The translations under genes were made by a program, and so were the position numbers. A stretch of 13,858 nucleotides of DNA from Clostridia bacterium (GTDB lineage: Bacteria; Bacillota; Clostridia; Oscillospirales; CAG-272). The first letter of the stretch is position 1. The number at the start of each line of letters is the position of its first letter. Below are positions 12,574 through 13,858 of this stretch, in pieces. A model generated the notes under the pieces. The model was not told where the DNA came from and did not search any database. It saw only the letters and a program-made list of their open reading frames with translations. The stretch lies in assembly GCA_017466495.1 (NCBI GenBank), contig JAFTUB010000162.1, positions 1-13,858 on the forward strand, read 5' to 3'.

Positions 12574-13858
12574 TTACTGCAGGGTCTCCACCACACCGGC
12601 AAAGAGGGTGGCGTTGTCCTGGGAGGTGATGATGAAGATGAAGGGGCGATCCAGAACGAAATCGATCTCATCTTTTGGGGGCATAGCCGAGGTAGCCATG
12701 GTAATGACTGTATAAGCGGCGGCCTCGCAGCCCTCCTCATCGATCTTGACCCGGGCGGCGTGCTTGGCCTGGGAGATGGCGATGTCATCCGTCTCGTCGG
12801 TGATGGGGGAGAAGTCGGCCCGTGCGGGGTCAAACAGCTCGCCCAGGCCCAGCTTGACAAGGCCTTCGGACAGATCCATGTCCGATACCACGTCAAACTT
12901 GGGCAGAGCCAGATTGACCACCAGGCGCTTGCTGTTGTTCCAGCCTTTGTTCGTCATGGTAAAGATGTCTCCCTTGGCAATCAGCTCGTCGGGGGTCACG
13001 CCCTCGTCGGGGAGAATGAGCCACATTCTGCCGTCCCCCAAATCCCGGGTCACAGCGCCGAAGCCTTCGCCCCAGAAGTAGCTGTCCACGGCGGAGCGGT
13101 GCATGAAGGGAGCGGTCTGATCCCCTGCAGCAGCGTGGAAGGTATCATCTGCGGTGGCGTTGGGGTTGAATTCGCTGCCCCAGCTTGCCTTGTAGTAGAT
13201 AGTGGTGGCCAGCGCCATGACAGTCTGGGGATCAAGGGTGACGCCGTTGGCCTGCTCGGTGAGGAGGTCGCCGGTGTTCTCGTTGAGCCAGGTTTGCAGA
13301 GCCTTGTTCAACTCAGGGGAGCCCATCTTGCCCGAGTAGCTCTCGGCGTAGTGGTACTTGGCCAGTTGCTCCAGGGTCTCGGTGCGGTAGGTCATGCCGT
13401 CCCGCAGCCACAGGGAGGCGGCGAGGCGGGAGGTCAGGCGGCCGTCGTCGATGTAGTTGGTGATCCAGGTGGAGGCCACACGCTGACGCAGGACCTCAAT
13501 GCTGTCGGCACCCAGCAGCTTCAGCAGGGCGGCGCGGCTGGTGGTGTCGGTGGTCTCGGTGAGCATGGCCAGCGCCAGGTAAATATTCAGCGGGGAGATC
13601 ACCCGGTTCTGCCCGGCGGTGGCGTCTGTGGCGGGGAGCAGGGTCTGCATCAGGGCAACCGTAGCCTCGTGGAGGCATTCGTTGTAGGCGGCGGGAGGAT
13701 TGAGGCTTGCCATGGCGGCCTCACGCCAAAGCCGGAAGGCATCGGAGTCGCCGCAGGGATCGTCTGTGGGGTACTGCACCTGGGCGGTATTGCTGACCTT
13801 GGTCAGCTGCATGGGCATGGCACCCGAGATCTGTTCGGTGGTGTTGGGGGCGATGGGC
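12574..13858 (-). CDS. Serpin family serine protease inhibitor (5' end outside window)
   Basis: Serpins trap serine or cysteine proteases by inserting a cleaved reactive loop into a beta sheet. The frame is open to the window edge; the Met at 13816-13818 is followed by 413 more residues (numbering below counts from it), and at least 13 residues precede it, so a signal peptide probably lies outside. Serpin features in order: VISPLNIYLALAML (helix B), TIYYKASW, FMHRSAVD, LVVNLALPKFDVVSDMDL, the hinge EEGCEAAAYTV (361-371), and the C-terminal signature FVLDRPFIFII (387-397). The hinge of small residues is intact, which favours an inhibitory serpin. Counting 17 residues from Glu361 puts P1-P1' at Ser377-Ala378. 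Gut bacterial serpins such as siropins and the Bifidobacterium serpin inhibit elastase-like proteases; that is a comparison, not proof. It stands alone with its own terminator. Confidence 0.93.
   Translation of the reverse strand, partial: PIAPNTTEQISGAMPMQLTKVSNTAQVQYPTDDPCGDSDAFRLWREAAMASLNPPAAYNECLHEATVALMQTLLPATDATAGQNRVISPLNIYLALAMLTETTDTTSRAALLKLLGADSIEVLRQRVASTWITNYIDDGRLTSRLAASLWLRDGMTYRTETLEQLAKYHYAESYSGKMGSPELNKALQTWLNENTGDLLTEQANGVTLDPQTVMALATTIYYKASWGSEFNPNATADDTFHAAAGDQTAPFMHRSAVDSYFWGEGFGAVTRDLGDGRMWLILPDEGVTPDELIAKGDIFTMTNKGWNNSKRLVVNLALPKFDVVSDMDLSEGLVKLGLGELFDPARADFSPITDETDDIAISQAKHAARVKIDEEGCEAAAYTVITMATSAMPPKDEIDFVLDRPFIFIITSQDNATLFAGVVETLQ

Overview
The window looks like chromosomal DNA of a fairly GC-rich anaerobic Firmicute, most like the gut Clostridia (Oscillospiraceae-type). 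The reasons are a Rex redox repressor, a DnaD primosome protein with a DnaI/DnaC-type helicase loader, a ComEB-type deaminase, a bacterial serpin, and intergenic spaces full of palindromic repeats. This placement is inferred from gene content and base composition only. Nearly all DNA is housekeeping or core-metabolic. The exception is an AT-rich island at about 4153-5076.

Layout. 1-420 (+) is the 3' end of a CapA-family protein. 556-1614 (+) is a Gfo/Idh/MocA oxidoreductase with its own promoter and an 18-bp palindrome in its leader. 1799-3022 (+) is a U32-family protein with a four-cysteine cluster, resembling the tRNA hydroxylation protein TrhP/YrrO. It is bracketed by two composite hairpin repeats in opposite orientation. 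3188-4054 (-) is prephenate dehydrogenase with a near-consensus promoter. The AT-rich island carries one XRE-type gene (4337-4948) with a perfect consensus promoter and a terminator on each side. It is flanked by an imperfect short direct repeat. A fold-back repeat follows at 5086-5181.

5290-7987 (-) is a compact rex-dnaD-dnaI(dnaC) unit. Upstream of it, a 405-bp gene-free space holds a dense cluster of DnaA-box-like nonamers (8102-8274) and a 15-bp palindrome inside a possible promoter. This is the most interesting signal in the window: it suggests DnaA control of helicase-loader genes, or a DnaA titration or origin-like site, linked to a redox sensor.

8393-12040 (-) reads galU, comEB-like dCMP deaminase, a lipoprotein of unknown function, rimI and tsaD. 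It is probably one operon from a promoter upstream of galU; rimI overlaps the lipoprotein gene by an ATGA junction. 12200-12506 is a gene-free patchwork of short palindromic repeats. 12574-13858 (-) is a serpin whose 5' end lies outside the window. It has a preserved hinge and a predicted small-residue P1 site, ending at a clear hairpin terminator.

No rRNA, tRNA, CRISPR array, transposase or integrase was seen.
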